Positions 21,478 to 29,877 are shown, counted from the stretch's first letter. The stretch is 37,660 bases of DNA from Salinarimonadaceae bacterium (GCA_007693435.1 REDO01000081.1:1-37660), one strand, 5' to 3'. The notes: a model not told the origin generated them from the sequence alone. Numbers and translations are program-made.

Positions 21478-22698
21478 GTGGAAGACCGTCCTCGCCAGGG
21501 TTTTGAACCGGATGCCCCCGTGCCGCTTTCCGGGGTGCGCGTCCTCGACCTGTCGCGCCTCGTGGCCGGCAACGCGATTTCGCATGTGCTGGCCGATTTC
21601 GGAGCCGACGTTCTCAAGATCGAGCGCCCCCAGCGCGGCGACGATCTCCGGAATTGGCAAGTCGCCGGGGTTTCGACCTATTGGAAGGTTTACGCGCGCA
21701 ACAAGAAGAGCGTGACTCTCGATTTCCGCTCGGACGAGGGGCGGGCGATCCTCCTCGATCTGGTGCGCAGCGCCGATTTGCTCATCGAGAACTTCGTGCC
21801 CGGAACGCTGGAGCGAATGAAGCTGGACCCGGACATCCTGCACGCGGCCAACGAGAAGCTCGTCATCGTGCGCGTCTCGGGCTGGGGACAGACCGGCCCC
21901 TTCCGCACCAAGCCGGGTTTCGGCACGTTGGTCGAGGCCATGAGCGGTTACGCCGCCATGAACGGTTTCGGGGATCGGCCGCCTACATTGCCGCCGCTCG
22001 CGCTCGCCGACATGGTCAGCGGCCTTTATGGCGCTGCGGCGTCGATGATCGCCCTGCGCGAAGTCGAGCTGAAGGGCGGCAAGGGCCAGGTCATCGATCT
22101 GTCGCTGTTCGAGCCGCTGCTTTCCATCCTTGGACCCGAAGCCGCCAATTATCGACTGACCGGCGAAGTGACCAAGCGGCTCGGAAGCCGCTCGGCGACC
22201 GCCTCGCCGCGCAATGTCTATGCATGCAAGGACGGGAAGTTCGTCGCGCTTTCCGCTTCCATGCAGTCGATGGCGGAGCGCCTGTTCACGGTGATGGGCC
22301 GTGAGGATCTGATTACGGATCCGCGCTTTGCGACCAACACCGCCCGCATCGCGCATTCCGAGGAAATCGACGCCATCGTCGGCGAATTCATGGCGCGGCG
22401 CAGCCAGGCGGAGAATCTCGCCCTGTTCGACTCGCTCGGCGTCACGGTGGGTCCGGTTTGCGACATATCGGATCTGGTGGATCATCCCTTCATCCGCGAG
22501 CGCGGCGTCATCGTGGACGTGCCGGACGAGCAAGCCGGAGAACTGCCCATGCACGCCGTGACGCCCCGTCTGTCGAGAACGCCCGGGGCGCTGCGTCGTC
22601 CGGCGCCGCAACTCGGCGAGCATAACGACGAGATCTATGGCGCGCTCGGGATCGGCGAAACCGATCGTGAGCGGCTGAAACAATCCGGGACCATCTGA
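21478..22698 (+). CDS. CaiB/BaiF-family (class III) CoA-transferase
   Basis: About 406 residues. Class III CoA-transferases move CoA between acids (for example succinyl-CoA to citramalate, itaconate, oxalate or carnitine) through an aspartyl thioester. The motifs are 'LSGVRVLDLSRLVAGN' at the N terminus, 'LADFGADVLKIERPQRGDDLR', 'WKVYARNKKSVTLD', and the probable catalytic Asp178 in 'PPLALADMVSGLYGAA'. The start is uncertain: the family N terminus begins close to GTG 21478 or GTG 21472, neither with a strong ribosome site, and no in-frame ATG precedes it nearby. It is the first gene of the LysR-controlled operon with a TRAP transporter and a CoA-ester lyase, so it probably activates the imported acid. 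Confidence 0.92.
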   Translation: MEDRPRQGFEPDAPVPLSGVRVLDLSRLVAGNAISHVLADFGADVLKIERPQRGDDLRNWQVAGVSTYWKVYARNKKSVTLDFRSDEGRAILLDLVRSADLLIENFVPGTLERMKLDPDILHAANEKLVIVRVSGWGQTGPFRTKPGFGTLVEAMSGYAAMNGFGDRPPTLPPLALADMVSGLYGAAASMIALREVELKGGKGQVIDLSLFEPLLSILGPEAANYRLTGEVTKRLGSRSATASPRNVYACKDGKFVALSASMQSMAERLFTVMGREDLITDPRFATNTARIAHSEEIDAIVGEFMARRSQAENLALFDSLGVTVGPVCDISDLVDHPFIRERGVIVDVPDEQAGELPMHAVTPRLSRTPGALRRPAPQLGEHNDEIYGALGIGETDRERLKQSGTI

Positions 22699-22706
22699 AG
22701 AAAACG

Positions 22707-22728
22707 CCCCGCGCGCGTCGCGACGGGG
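22707..22728 (+). other. Short stem-loop between CoA-transferase and TRAP genes
   Basis: CCCCG pairs with CGGGG around a G+C-rich 12-base interior that can fold further, ten bases after the CoA-transferase stop and before the GGGAGG of the next gene. It may tune expression of the binding protein relative to the enzyme. Confidence 0.3.
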
Positions 22729-22758
22729 TCGCAATGACCAATACAACGGGAGGAATCA

Positions 22759-23742
22759 ATGTCTTCATCTTTCTTGCGCCCGGCCGCCCGGGCCTTGACC
22801 CTGCTACTTTCGCTGGGAGTGGCCTCCGCCGCTCTCGCAGCCGACCCAGTGACGATCCGCGTGGGCTTCGCGACGGGCTCCGTCGGTCCGCACGCGGCCG
22901 GCGCCAACGCCTTCAAGGAGGAACTCGAGAGGCTGGCGCCGGGCCGCTTCAACGTCGAAATGTTCCCGGGCGGATCGCTGGGCGGCGAGCGCGAGATGGC
23001 CGAGGGCGTTCAACTCGGCAGCCTCGAAATGGCGATCACCGGAACCGCCGTCCTCGGCAATTTCGTGCCCGAAATGATGGTCGTCGACATTCCGTTCCTC
23101 TTCCGGGACTATGACCATGCCCGGGCCGTCATGGACGGACCGATCGGCGATGAACTCATCGCGAAAATGGGGGAGCGCGGTTTCGTCGGACTCGCGTTCG
23201 GCGAAGTGGGCTTTCGGCATCTGACCAACAGCAGGCGGCCGAGCGAATCCGTCGATGATCTGCAGGGCCTCAAGATCCGGACGATGGAGAACAGCATCCA
23301 TCTCGCGGCGTTCAGGGCCCTCGGCGCGCAGCCGACGCCCATGGCCTGGACGGAAGTTCTGACCGCGCTTCAGCAGGGAACGATCGACGGGCAGGAAAAC
23401 CCGCTATCGATCATCGTCTCGACCCAATTGTGGGAGACGCAGAAATATCTGACCCTCAGCAACCACGTCTATACTCCCGTCGCGTTCTATGTGTCTCCCG
23501 GGCTGTTCAACAGCCTGACTGCGGAGGAGCAGGAGATCCTGACCAAGGCGGCCCATGCGGGCCGTGACGCCAATCGCGCCTATATCGACGAAAGCGAGCG
23601 CGCCGGCCTCGACATCGTGCGCGAGCACGGCATGGAGGTGTCGCGGATCGATCCCGCCGAATTCCAGGAGCGGCTCGAGCCGCTCTATGTGGAAATGCGC
23701 GCGCGGTTCGGTGATCTGATCGACGAAATACAGGCGCAATGA
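22759..23742 (+). CDS. TRAP transporter solute-binding protein (DctP type), second system
   Basis: A 327-residue periplasmic binding protein with a Sec signal ending 'AALAAD' and a strong GGGAGG ribosome site. Mature body: 'VTIRVGFATGSVGPHAAGANAFKEEL' (split as 'IRVGFATGSVGPH'), 'FNVEMFPGGSLGGEREM', the ligand Arg in 'LQGLKIRTMENS', and 'TPMAWTEVLTALQQGTIDGQE' with 'NPLSII', all hallmarks of DctP carboxylate binders. Only 60 bases separate it from the CoA-transferase and it overlaps the DctQ start by four bases (ATGA). It shares little with the first DctP outside the family core, so the two systems probably bind different acids. Confidence 0.95.
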   Translation: MSSSFLRPAARALTLLLSLGVASAALAADPVTIRVGFATGSVGPHAAGANAFKEELERLAPGRFNVEMFPGGSLGGEREMAEGVQLGSLEMAITGTAVLGNFVPEMMVVDIPFLFRDYDHARAVMDGPIGDELIAKMGERGFVGLAFGEVGFRHLTNSRRPSESVDDLQGLKIRTMENSIHLAAFRALGAQPTPMAWTEVLTALQQGTIDGQENPLSIIVSTQLWETQKYLTLSNHVYTPVAFYVSPGLFNSLTAEEQEILTKAAHAGRDANRAYIDESERAGLDIVREHGMEVSRIDPAEFQERLEPLYVEMRARFGDLIDEIQAQ

Positions 23743-24278
23743 CAGGCGCGCGCGCCGATGCCGGAACGGACAGGCGAGCCCGCTTGGCTCGCCTGCTCCA
23801 CCGGGGCGACTGGCTTCTCCGCAATGGCGTGGAGGCATTGGCGATCGCGCTGCTGTGCGTCTATGCGAGCCTTTGCTTCTATCAGGTGATCGCCCGCTTC
23901 CTGATCGACATGCCCGCGAGCTGGACGGAAGCGCTCACGCGCACGCTGATGATCTGGAGCGTCTATCTCGGAGCGCTCGCCCTGTTTCGGGAAGGCCTCC
24001 TGATCTCGGTCGATTTTCTCTACGGAATTTCGCGTGGCCGCTTCCGGCGCACGCTGGAGGTCCTGCATGTGGCGGCGGCGCTCGCCGTGCTCGGCGCCGC
24101 CTGTTATTTCGGATTTCAGTTGGCCTGGCGGGTGCGCCATCAGGTCCTCGCCGGCGTCGAGATCTCGATGGGTTGGGCCTATCTCGCGGTGCCCGTCGGG
24201 GCGCTGCTCTGCATGATCGGACTTATCGCCCGCTTCTGCGACCGGTCTTCGGATCCGGCGCCCACGCTCCCCGATTGA
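23739..24278 (+). CDS. TRAP transporter small membrane subunit (DctQ type), second system
   Basis: A 179-residue protein with four predicted membrane helices (about residues 30-52, 65-85, 105-128 and 143-165). It has the family segment 'CFYQVIARFLIDMPASWTEALTRTLMIWSVYLGA', recognised in pieces such as 'QVIARFL' and 'WTEALTR', and 'MGWAYLAVPVGALL' at the end. Translation is coupled to DctP by a four-base overlap. It pairs with the DctM gene 12 bases downstream to form the membrane part of the transporter. Confidence 0.93.
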   Translation: MTGARADAGTDRRARLARLLHRGDWLLRNGVEALAIALLCVYASLCFYQVIARFLIDMPASWTEALTRTLMIWSVYLGALALFREGLLISVDFLYGISRGRFRRTLEVLHVAAALAVLGAACYFGFQLAWRVRHQVLAGVEISMGWAYLAVPVGALLCMIGLIARFCDRSSDPAPTLPD

Positions 24279-24290
24279 GGCCGACCCGCG

Positions 24291-25556
24291 ATGCTGCTGA
24301 CTATGCTGTCGATCATGGTCTCGAGTTTCGCCCTGAGCGTGCCGATCGCGATCGCGCTCGGCCTCGCGGGGCTGATCGGGATGGTCTTCTTCACCAATCT
24401 GCCGCTGCTGATATTCGCGCAGCAGCTGTTCACGTCGCTGGACAAATTTCCGCTCGTCGCCGTTCCGCTCTTCATCCTGGCCGGCAACATCATGGAGGTG
24501 GGCGGCATCTCGCGGCGCTTCCTTGAAGTCGCGAAAGCGCTGGTCGGGGGGATCCGGGGCGGGTTGGGCGCATCCTGCGTGATCACCTGCATGATCTTCG
24601 CCGCGGTGTCGGGCTCGGGCGTCGCGACGACCTTCGCCGTCGGCGCGATCATGATTCCCGCCCTCGTCGCCAATGGCTATCCGCGCCGCTTTTCCGCGGC
24701 GCTTCAGGCGTCCTCGGCCGAACTCGGCGTCATCATCCCCCCTTCCATCCCGATGATCCTCTACGCCGTGTCAGCCGAGGTTTCGGTCGGCGACCTTTTC
24801 ATTGCGGGAATAGGTCCCGGGTTTCTGATCGCGAGCGCGCTGATTCTGACGGTCCTGATCTGGGCGCGGCTGCGCCCCGGCAAGATCGAACAGGACCTTC
24901 AGCGGATCCCCCTCCATGTCGCGCTCTTTCAGGCCGGCCCCTCGCTCATGATGCCCGTGATCATCCTCGGCGGAATCTATGGAGGCGTGTTCACGCCGAC
25001 GGAGGCGGCTGCGGTCGCGGTCTTCTACGCGCTCTTCGTCGGAGTGGTGCTGCACCGCGAAGTGACGCTTCCCGACCTGTTCGTCATTCTCAGGAAGTCG
25101 GTGCGCAGCACGGCCTCGATCATGCTCATCATCGCGGCGGCGGGGGCATTCAGCTTCATCATCAACCGGGCAGGCATCCCCGCCACGGTCGGGCTCTGGC
25201 TCGCGGAGAACATGGGCAGCCAGATGATGTTCCTGATCGGGATCAATATCGCCCTGTTCCTGATCGGGATGTTCCTCGAAACCTCGGCCTCGATCATCAT
25301 CCTGACGCCGATCCTCTTGCCGGTGGCGCTGCATTTCGGCGTCGATCCGATCCATTTCGGCGTCATATGCGTCGTCAATCTCGCCCTTGGAATGATAACG
25401 CCGCCATTCGGCGTCAATCTTTTCGCCGCCTGTCAGGTGGCGCAGATTTCCGTGCACAGGATCATGGCCCCGCTGCTGGTCTTCGTTTCGGTCGTCGCCG
25501 CCTGCCTTTTGCTGGTGACGTATCTGCCGCCGATCAGCCTGTTCCTGATCCGTTGA
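24291..25556 (+). CDS. TRAP transporter large permease (DctM type), second system
   Basis: A 421-residue polytopic membrane protein with DctM signatures 'FPLVAVPLFILAGNIMEVGG', 'FAAVSGSGVATTFAVGAIMIP', 'SSAELGVIIPPSIPMILYA', 'GVFTPTEAAAVAV' and 'LALGMITPPFGVNLFAACQ'. It provides Na+-coupled import of the acid bound by the DctP protein of this operon. It ends 27 bases before the ATG alternative of the CoA-ester lyase gene, with a small perfect hairpin between. The gene order P-Q-M differs from the first system in this window (Q-M-P). Confidence 0.95.
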   Translation: MLLTMLSIMVSSFALSVPIAIALGLAGLIGMVFFTNLPLLIFAQQLFTSLDKFPLVAVPLFILAGNIMEVGGISRRFLEVAKALVGGIRGGLGASCVITCMIFAAVSGSGVATTFAVGAIMIPALVANGYPRRFSAALQASSAELGVIIPPSIPMILYAVSAEVSVGDLFIAGIGPGFLIASALILTVLIWARLRPGKIEQDLQRIPLHVALFQAGPSLMMPVIILGGIYGGVFTPTEAAAVAVFYALFVGVVLHREVTLPDLFVILRKSVRSTASIMLIIAAAGAFSFIINRAGIPATVGLWLAENMGSQMMFLIGINIALFLIGMFLETSASIIILTPILLPVALHFGVDPIHFGVICVVNLALGMITPPFGVNLFAACQVAQISVHRIMAPLLVFVSVVAACLLLVTYLPPISLFLIR

Positions 25557-25560
25557 TGCG

Positions 25561-25577
25561 CGGCCGGATTACGGCCG
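25561..25577 (+). other. Stem-loop between the TRAP permease and the lyase gene
   Basis: CGGCCG-GATTA-CGGCCG folds as a perfect 6-bp stem with a 5-base loop immediately after the permease stop. It could stabilise the upstream mRNA end or attenuate read-through into the lyase and amidohydrolase genes. Confidence 0.4.
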
Positions 25578-25622
25578 GAACGAATGCGAAAACAGCCGAT
25601 ATCGCTTGAATGGGAGGCTGCA

Positions 25623-26528
25623 TTGTCGACGAAGACCACGCTGACCGATCCGCCGGCGCGCTCCTATCTCTTCGCGCCGGCGACGAGCGAGCGCAAGCTC
25701 GACAAGGCGCTGGCGGGCGATGCGGACGCGGTCATCGCCGATCTCGAAGACGCCGTCGCGGTCACCGAGAAGCCTCTCGCGCGCCGCCTCGTAGCCGCGC
25801 GCCTGCAGGAGCGTCCCTCTCGACCGCTCTTCGTGCGGGTCAACGACCTTTCGACCCCCTTCGCCACGGATGACATCGAGGCGGCGGCCTCGCCCCATCT
25901 CGCCGGAATCGTTCTGCCGAAAACCGAGAGCGCGGCGGATATCGCGACGGCCGATTGGTTCCTGACGCAGGTCGAACGCAGGCTCGGACTTCCCCCGGGG
26001 GCGATCAGGATCATTCCGATCATCGAAACCGCTGTCGGCCTGGCCGAGGCGCGGGCGATCGCCGCCGCATCGGCGCGGCTGCACAGTCTGGCGTTCGGCA
26101 TGGTCGATCTCGCAGCCGATATGTCGCTCGATCTTTCCGACGACGACGGAGCGATCCAATCCGCCCGCTTCATGGTCGCGCTCGCATCCCGTGCGGCCGG
26201 ATTGCCGGGGCCGATCGACACGGCCTTTATCGACATCCAGGATCTGGAGCGGCTGCGCCGGTCGTCGTTGCAGGCGCGGCGGATGGGGTTTGCGGGCAAG
26301 AGCTGCATCCATCCCGCGCAGGTCCCCGTGGTCAATGAGGCGTTCGCCCCGACGAAAGAGGAACTCGATCGCGCGGCGCGCATCGTGGCGGCCTTCCGCG
26401 AGGCGGAGGCGAGGGGCGTCGCAGCGCTGACGATCGACGGCGTCATGATCGATTACCCGGTGGTGACGCGGGCCCAGCGCATGCTGGCGCTGGCGGGGCG
26501 CGCCGGGCCGGAGAACGAAGGGACATAA
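25623..26528 (+). CDS. CitE-like CoA-ester lyase (HpcH/HpaI superfamily)
   Basis: About 301 residues from a TTG start chosen because GGGAGG lies five bases upstream and the family N terminus begins here; an in-frame ATG at 25584 would add 13 residues without a good ribosome site. CitE-like lyases cleave malyl-, methylmalyl- or citramalyl-CoA into acetyl- or propionyl-CoA plus glyoxylate or pyruvate, with Mg2+. Motifs: 'RSYLFAPATSERKLDKAL', 'AVIADLEDAV', 'IRIIPIIETAVGLAEA' (metal Glu), 'LAFGMVDLAADM' (metal Asp) and 'GFAGKSCIHPAQVPVVN'. With the CoA-transferase and TRAP system of the same operon it forms an import-activate-cleave module. Confidence 0.92.
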   Translation: MSTKTTLTDPPARSYLFAPATSERKLDKALAGDADAVIADLEDAVAVTEKPLARRLVAARLQERPSRPLFVRVNDLSTPFATDDIEAAASPHLAGIVLPKTESAADIATADWFLTQVERRLGLPPGAIRIIPIIETAVGLAEARAIAAASARLHSLAFGMVDLAADMSLDLSDDDGAIQSARFMVALASRAAGLPGPIDTAFIDIQDLERLRRSSLQARRMGFAGKSCIHPAQVPVVNEAFAPTKEELDRAARIVAAFREAEARGVAALTIDGVMIDYPVVTRAQRMLALAGRAGPENEGT

Positions 26529-26530
26529 CG

Positions 26531-27574
26531 ATGGCGTTCGACACCAGCCGCCACATCCCCGTCCGCCCCGATTGGCTGGCGACCCATGTCGAAGAGGCGC
26601 TTGAGCCCGAGCGATTGATCATCGACCCTCATCATCATCTCTGGAGCCGCCCGGACTCGCACTACCTCGCGCCGGAATTCCTCGCCGATCTCGGCTCCGG
26701 ACACAGGGTTCGGGCGACCGTTTTCGTCGAAGCCCACGCGATGTACCGGCAGGGCGGCGACCCGCTCGAACGGCCGCTCGGCGAGATCGAGTTCGCGGCG
26801 AAGACGGGCGAGGAGGCGGCGCGAGCGGGCGGACCTGCGATCTGCGCCGGAATCGTCGGCACGCTCGATCTCCAGGGCGGCGATCGAGTCCGCGCCGTGC
26901 TCGAGGCCGCGATCGCCGCAGGGCGAGGCCGGCTGCGGGGCCTGCGGTGTTCTTCCGTGCACCATCCCGATCCCGCGGCGCGCGGGTCGATGCTCGATTT
27001 CCCGCCGGGAATGCTGGGTTCATCCGCTTTTCGGGCGGGCTTTGCGCATCTCGCCCCGCTCGGGCTGAGTTTCGACGCCTGGATGTACCATACGCAGCTC
27101 GACGATTGCGCCGATCTCGCCGACGCCTTTCCCGAAACGACGATCATCTTGAATCATATCGGCGGCCCGATCGGGATCGGCCCCTATGCGGGCCGACGTG
27201 ACGAGGTGTTCGCCGAGTGGGCCGCCTCGCTTGAGCGGTTGGCGAAGCGACCGAACGTCGTGGTGAAGCTCGGCGGGCTCGGAATGAAATTGTTCGGGTT
27301 CAGCTTGCACGAGCGCCCCGCCGCGCCGGATTCCAGCGCGGTCGCGGCCGCCTGGCGGCCCTATGTCGAGACGGCGCTGTCGGCTTTCGGCGTGGATCGC
27401 GCGATGTTCGAGAGCAATTTTCCGGTCGATAAGGGGAGTTGCAGCTATGTCGTGCTCTGGAATGCGTTCAAGCGATTGGCGGACGCTTTTTCCGCTTCGG
27501 AGAAGGAAGCTCTGTTCGCCGCGACAGCGGCTCGCATCTATAAGATCGACCTTCCCGTCGATAAGGAAGGCTGA
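26531..27574 (+). CDS. Amidohydrolase family protein (lactonase/decarboxylase type)
   Basis: A 347-residue TIM-barrel metal hydrolase of the amidohydrolase-2 group, which includes 2-pyrone-4,6-dicarboxylate lactonase (LigI), sugar lactonases and ACMSD-type decarboxylases. Visible: 'LIIDPHHHLWSRPDSHYL' near the N terminus (HxH metal site), 'RLRGLRCSSVHHPD', 'FDAWMYHTQLDD', 'IILNHIGGPIG' and the C-terminal 'MFESNFPVDKGSC' with the conserved Asp. It starts two bases after the lyase stop, with AAGGGAC upstream, so it is in the same operon. A plausible job is opening a lactone form of the acid before CoA activation. The real substrate is unknown. Confidence 0.92.
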   Translation: MAFDTSRHIPVRPDWLATHVEEALEPERLIIDPHHHLWSRPDSHYLAPEFLADLGSGHRVRATVFVEAHAMYRQGGDPLERPLGEIEFAAKTGEEAARAGGPAICAGIVGTLDLQGGDRVRAVLEAAIAAGRGRLRGLRCSSVHHPDPAARGSMLDFPPGMLGSSAFRAGFAHLAPLGLSFDAWMYHTQLDDCADLADAFPETTIILNHIGGPIGIGPYAGRRDEVFAEWAASLERLAKRPNVVVKLGGLGMKLFGFSLHERPAAPDSSAVAAAWRPYVETALSAFGVDRAMFESNFPVDKGSCSYVVLWNAFKRLADAFSASEKEALFAATAARIYKIDLPVDKEG

Positions 27575-27667
27575 AGGCTCAGTCGCTTGAGCGGATGCCC
27601 CCGACACAAGATTCCCGATCCTCCCGCAGGCCCAAGTCCCCGCAAATCCGATCGGTCCGCTTCCCCA

Positions 27668-29011
27668 TCAACCGGCGGCAAGGCTCTTCAGCCAGCCTCC
27701 GGCGCATGCGCGGTCGGGCAGCGCCAGGGTCTCGTCCCACAGCGCGGCGGCGGCGTTCTCGGGAAAGCTGCGGGTTACCAGCGAGAGGAACTTGGCGCGC
27801 AGCTCGGCCTCCGGATACGGGTCCGCCCAATCGCCCCGATTGGTCTGCGTCTCGCCCGTCAGACGGCGACCGTCCTTCAGCGTCAGCGTGATCCGGGCCG
27901 GCCGGTTGTCGGGCAACGCCGCCGTCATGGCCGCGTCCTCGACGACGCGCACGCGCGCGCCCAGCGCGCGGATCGCGGGATCGGTCAGCCTGTCGCCCGT
28001 GAAGCTCGTGACGTCGGTGCGCCCCGTCACGAGCGCGGTCGCGACGGCGAAGGGCACGGAGAAGCGCGCGGCGAGCATGTTGCGCGGCGCGGGGTCGTCG
28101 AGTTCGACGGCGAGGTTGTAGGTCGCCACCTCGACGCCCGCGACGGAATCCGGTTCGATCCGTCCTTCCCGCTCGGAGATCTGGGAGAGCGCGTCGAGCG
28201 TGGCGTGATTGTAGCGGCAGCAGGCGTGCATCTTGAAATAATTTCGACTGACCTCCCAGCGCTCGCCCAGCGCCTCGGTCATCTTCGCGCGGTCGAAGGT
28301 CTCCGACAAAGCCCGGCCGAATACCTCGCCCAGTCCGTCGCGGTCCGCCTCGAAACCCGCTTCGAGCAGGTCGTGCACGGTCAGCCCCATCTGACCCGAT
28401 ATCCCGGCGAAGGCGTTGCGCACCGTGCCGCCCTCCAGCATGGTCCGGCGGCTGTTGGCGAGCGCGAAATTCGCCGCCATGTTGATCGTGTGGCGAACGC
28501 CCGCGGCGTCGCGCCCGGCGAGCCGGGCGACGGCGACGGCGGCGCAGACCGTCCCCCAGGTGCCGTGAGGATGCAGCGACGGGCGCAGCCTGCTGGCGAT
28601 CCCGACCCGCGCGCCGACCTCGTAGCCGAGCGCGATGGCGGTCAGCAATTCGCGCCCGGAAACGGAGATCCCGGAGGCGAAGGCGAGCGCGGCGGGAACG
28701 GCGTGCATGCCGGGATGGCCCCGGGAGAACTGGTTGCCCTCGTCCATCTCCAGCACGGTGCCGGCCGTCCCGTTCAACAGCGCCGCCTGCGCCGGCTGCG
28801 CCCGGCGATTCGTGCCGATCACCACGGCGGGACCCCCGCCCGCGAGAGCGGGGCGAGCAATCAGGGCTTGTATTTCCGGTTCGGCCATGCCGCCGGTGAT
28901 CGCTCCCACGCAATCGGCAAGGACAAGGGCGCTGCGCGCCAGAACAGCGTCCGGAATTTCTTCCGAGGACGTCTCGACAACGAAACGCGCTACTTCGTCA
29001 AGGTAATCCAT
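27668..29011 (-). CDS. MmgE/PrpD family protein
   Basis: A 447-residue protein of the MmgE/PrpD family, which contains 2-methylcitrate dehydratase, cis-aconitate decarboxylase and epimerase-like enzymes acting on di/tricarboxylic acids. Family features: 'SALVLADCVGAITGG', 'AALLNGTAGTVLEMDEGNQFSRGHPGMHAVP', seen in parts such as 'LNGTAGTVLEMDEG' and 'GHPGMHAVPAALA', then 'ALGYEVGARVG', 'HPHGTWGTVCAA' and 'FKMHACCRYNHATLDAL'. The start has AGGAC five bases upstream. It is convergent with the amidohydrolase and divergent from the racemase-fold gene (98 bases). It likely dehydrates, isomerises or decarboxylates an acid handled by modules A or B. Confidence 0.93.
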   Translation of the reverse strand: MDYLDEVARFVVETSSEEIPDAVLARSALVLADCVGAITGGMAEPEIQALIARPALAGGGPAVVIGTNRRAQPAQAALLNGTAGTVLEMDEGNQFSRGHPGMHAVPAALAFASGISVSGRELLTAIALGYEVGARVGIASRLRPSLHPHGTWGTVCAAVAVARLAGRDAAGVRHTINMAANFALANSRRTMLEGGTVRNAFAGISGQMGLTVHDLLEAGFEADRDGLGEVFGRALSETFDRAKMTEALGERWEVSRNYFKMHACCRYNHATLDALSQISEREGRIEPDSVAGVEVATYNLAVELDDPAPRNMLAARFSVPFAVATALVTGRTDVTSFTGDRLTDPAIRALGARVRVVEDAAMTAALPDNRPARITLTLKDGRRLTGETQTNRGDWADPYPEAELRAKFLSLVTRSFPENAAAALWDETLALPDRACAGGWLKSLAAG

Positions 29012-29109
29012 GCCGTCCTTTTCTCCATGCTTGCCTTGAACGCCGTCGATATGCTCTTGAGGAAAACGCGCGCGATGTCGAGTGCGAATAAGAACAAGCG
29101 AGGCTTGCG

Positions 29110-29877
29110 ATGAAGCGTGTTCTGGTGATCGTTCCCTTCCCCATGAGCGCGGAGAACCTCGCGCAGAGACGCGCCCAGTTGCAGGCCGTGACGCTCGGCC
29201 CCGACATCGCCTTCGAATTCGAGCCGGTGAAGGTCGCGCCGAAGAACTATGTCAGCGCCTCCGACATGACGCTCGCGGATTTCGGCGTGCTGGAGGCCGG
29301 GCTCGACGCCGAGCGGCGCGGCTACGACGCCGTATGCATCGACACGATGAGCGATTCCGGCGTGGCCGCCCTGCGCTCCGAACTGAGCATACCGGTGATC
29401 GGGCCCGGCCGCGCCTCGGTCCTCACGGCGCTGATGTTCGGCAACAGCTTCTCGATCCTCGCCATGTGGCCGCATTGGCGCCATCTCTACGTCCGCACGC
29501 TGGGCGATCTCGGGCTGGCGGATAAATGCGCCTCGATCCGCTGGATCGACGCAAGGCCCGACAACCAGAACCTTCTGGCGGGCAAGGAGGAGGAGGTGTT
29601 TCCGGCGCTTGAGGCGGCGGCGCGGCGCTGCATCGACGAGGACGGGGCGGAGGTGATCCTGCTCGGCTCCACGACCATGCATCAGGCGCACGCCCATCTC
29701 GCCGAACGGCTGCCCGTGCCGGTGATCAATCCCGGGCCGTTGACCTACAAGCTCGCCGAGGCCGCGCTGGGTCTGGGGCTGACGCATAGCCGCAAGGGCT
29801 GGCCCGCCTCGCCGGCGCCCAGGGGGGAACTGGTTCGCGCCATGGTGGCGGCCGGCCAGGCGCAGGACTCCGTGTAG
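29110..29877 (+). CDS. Asp/Glu/hydantoin racemase-fold protein with both catalytic Cys replaced
   Basis: A 255-residue member of the aspartate/glutamate/hydantoin racemase superfamily, which also holds maleate isomerase and arylmalonate decarboxylase. Members usually have two Cys acting as acid/base, in segments like 'ACFDDPG' and 'LGCAGM'. The equivalent segments here read 'CIDTMSDSGV' (76-85) and 'LLGSTTMHQ' (184-192), with Thr79 and Ser187 at the Cys positions by my alignment; Cys76 is three residues off. The rest of the fold is normal ('IPVIGPGRASVLTALMFGNSFSILA', in parts 'IPVIGPGRASV'; 'PVPVINPGPL'). GAGG precedes the ATG. It is divergent from MmgE/PrpD; the pair may act on one substrate. 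Confidence 0.88.
   Translation: MKRVLVIVPFPMSAENLAQRRAQLQAVTLGPDIAFEFEPVKVAPKNYVSASDMTLADFGVLEAGLDAERRGYDAVCIDTMSDSGVAALRSELSIPVIGPGRASVLTALMFGNSFSILAMWPHWRHLYVRTLGDLGLADKCASIRWIDARPDNQNLLAGKEEEVFPALEAAARRCIDEDGAEVILLGSTTMHQAHAHLAERLPVPVINPGPLTYKLAEAALGLGLTHSRKGWPASPAPRGELVRAMVAAGQAQDSV

Noticed and set aside
20932-22746. A 604-codon minus-strand frame covering the LysR/CoA-transferase junction
   Set aside because: It crosses the divergent promoter and overlaps two recognisable genes in other frames; no domain is visible.
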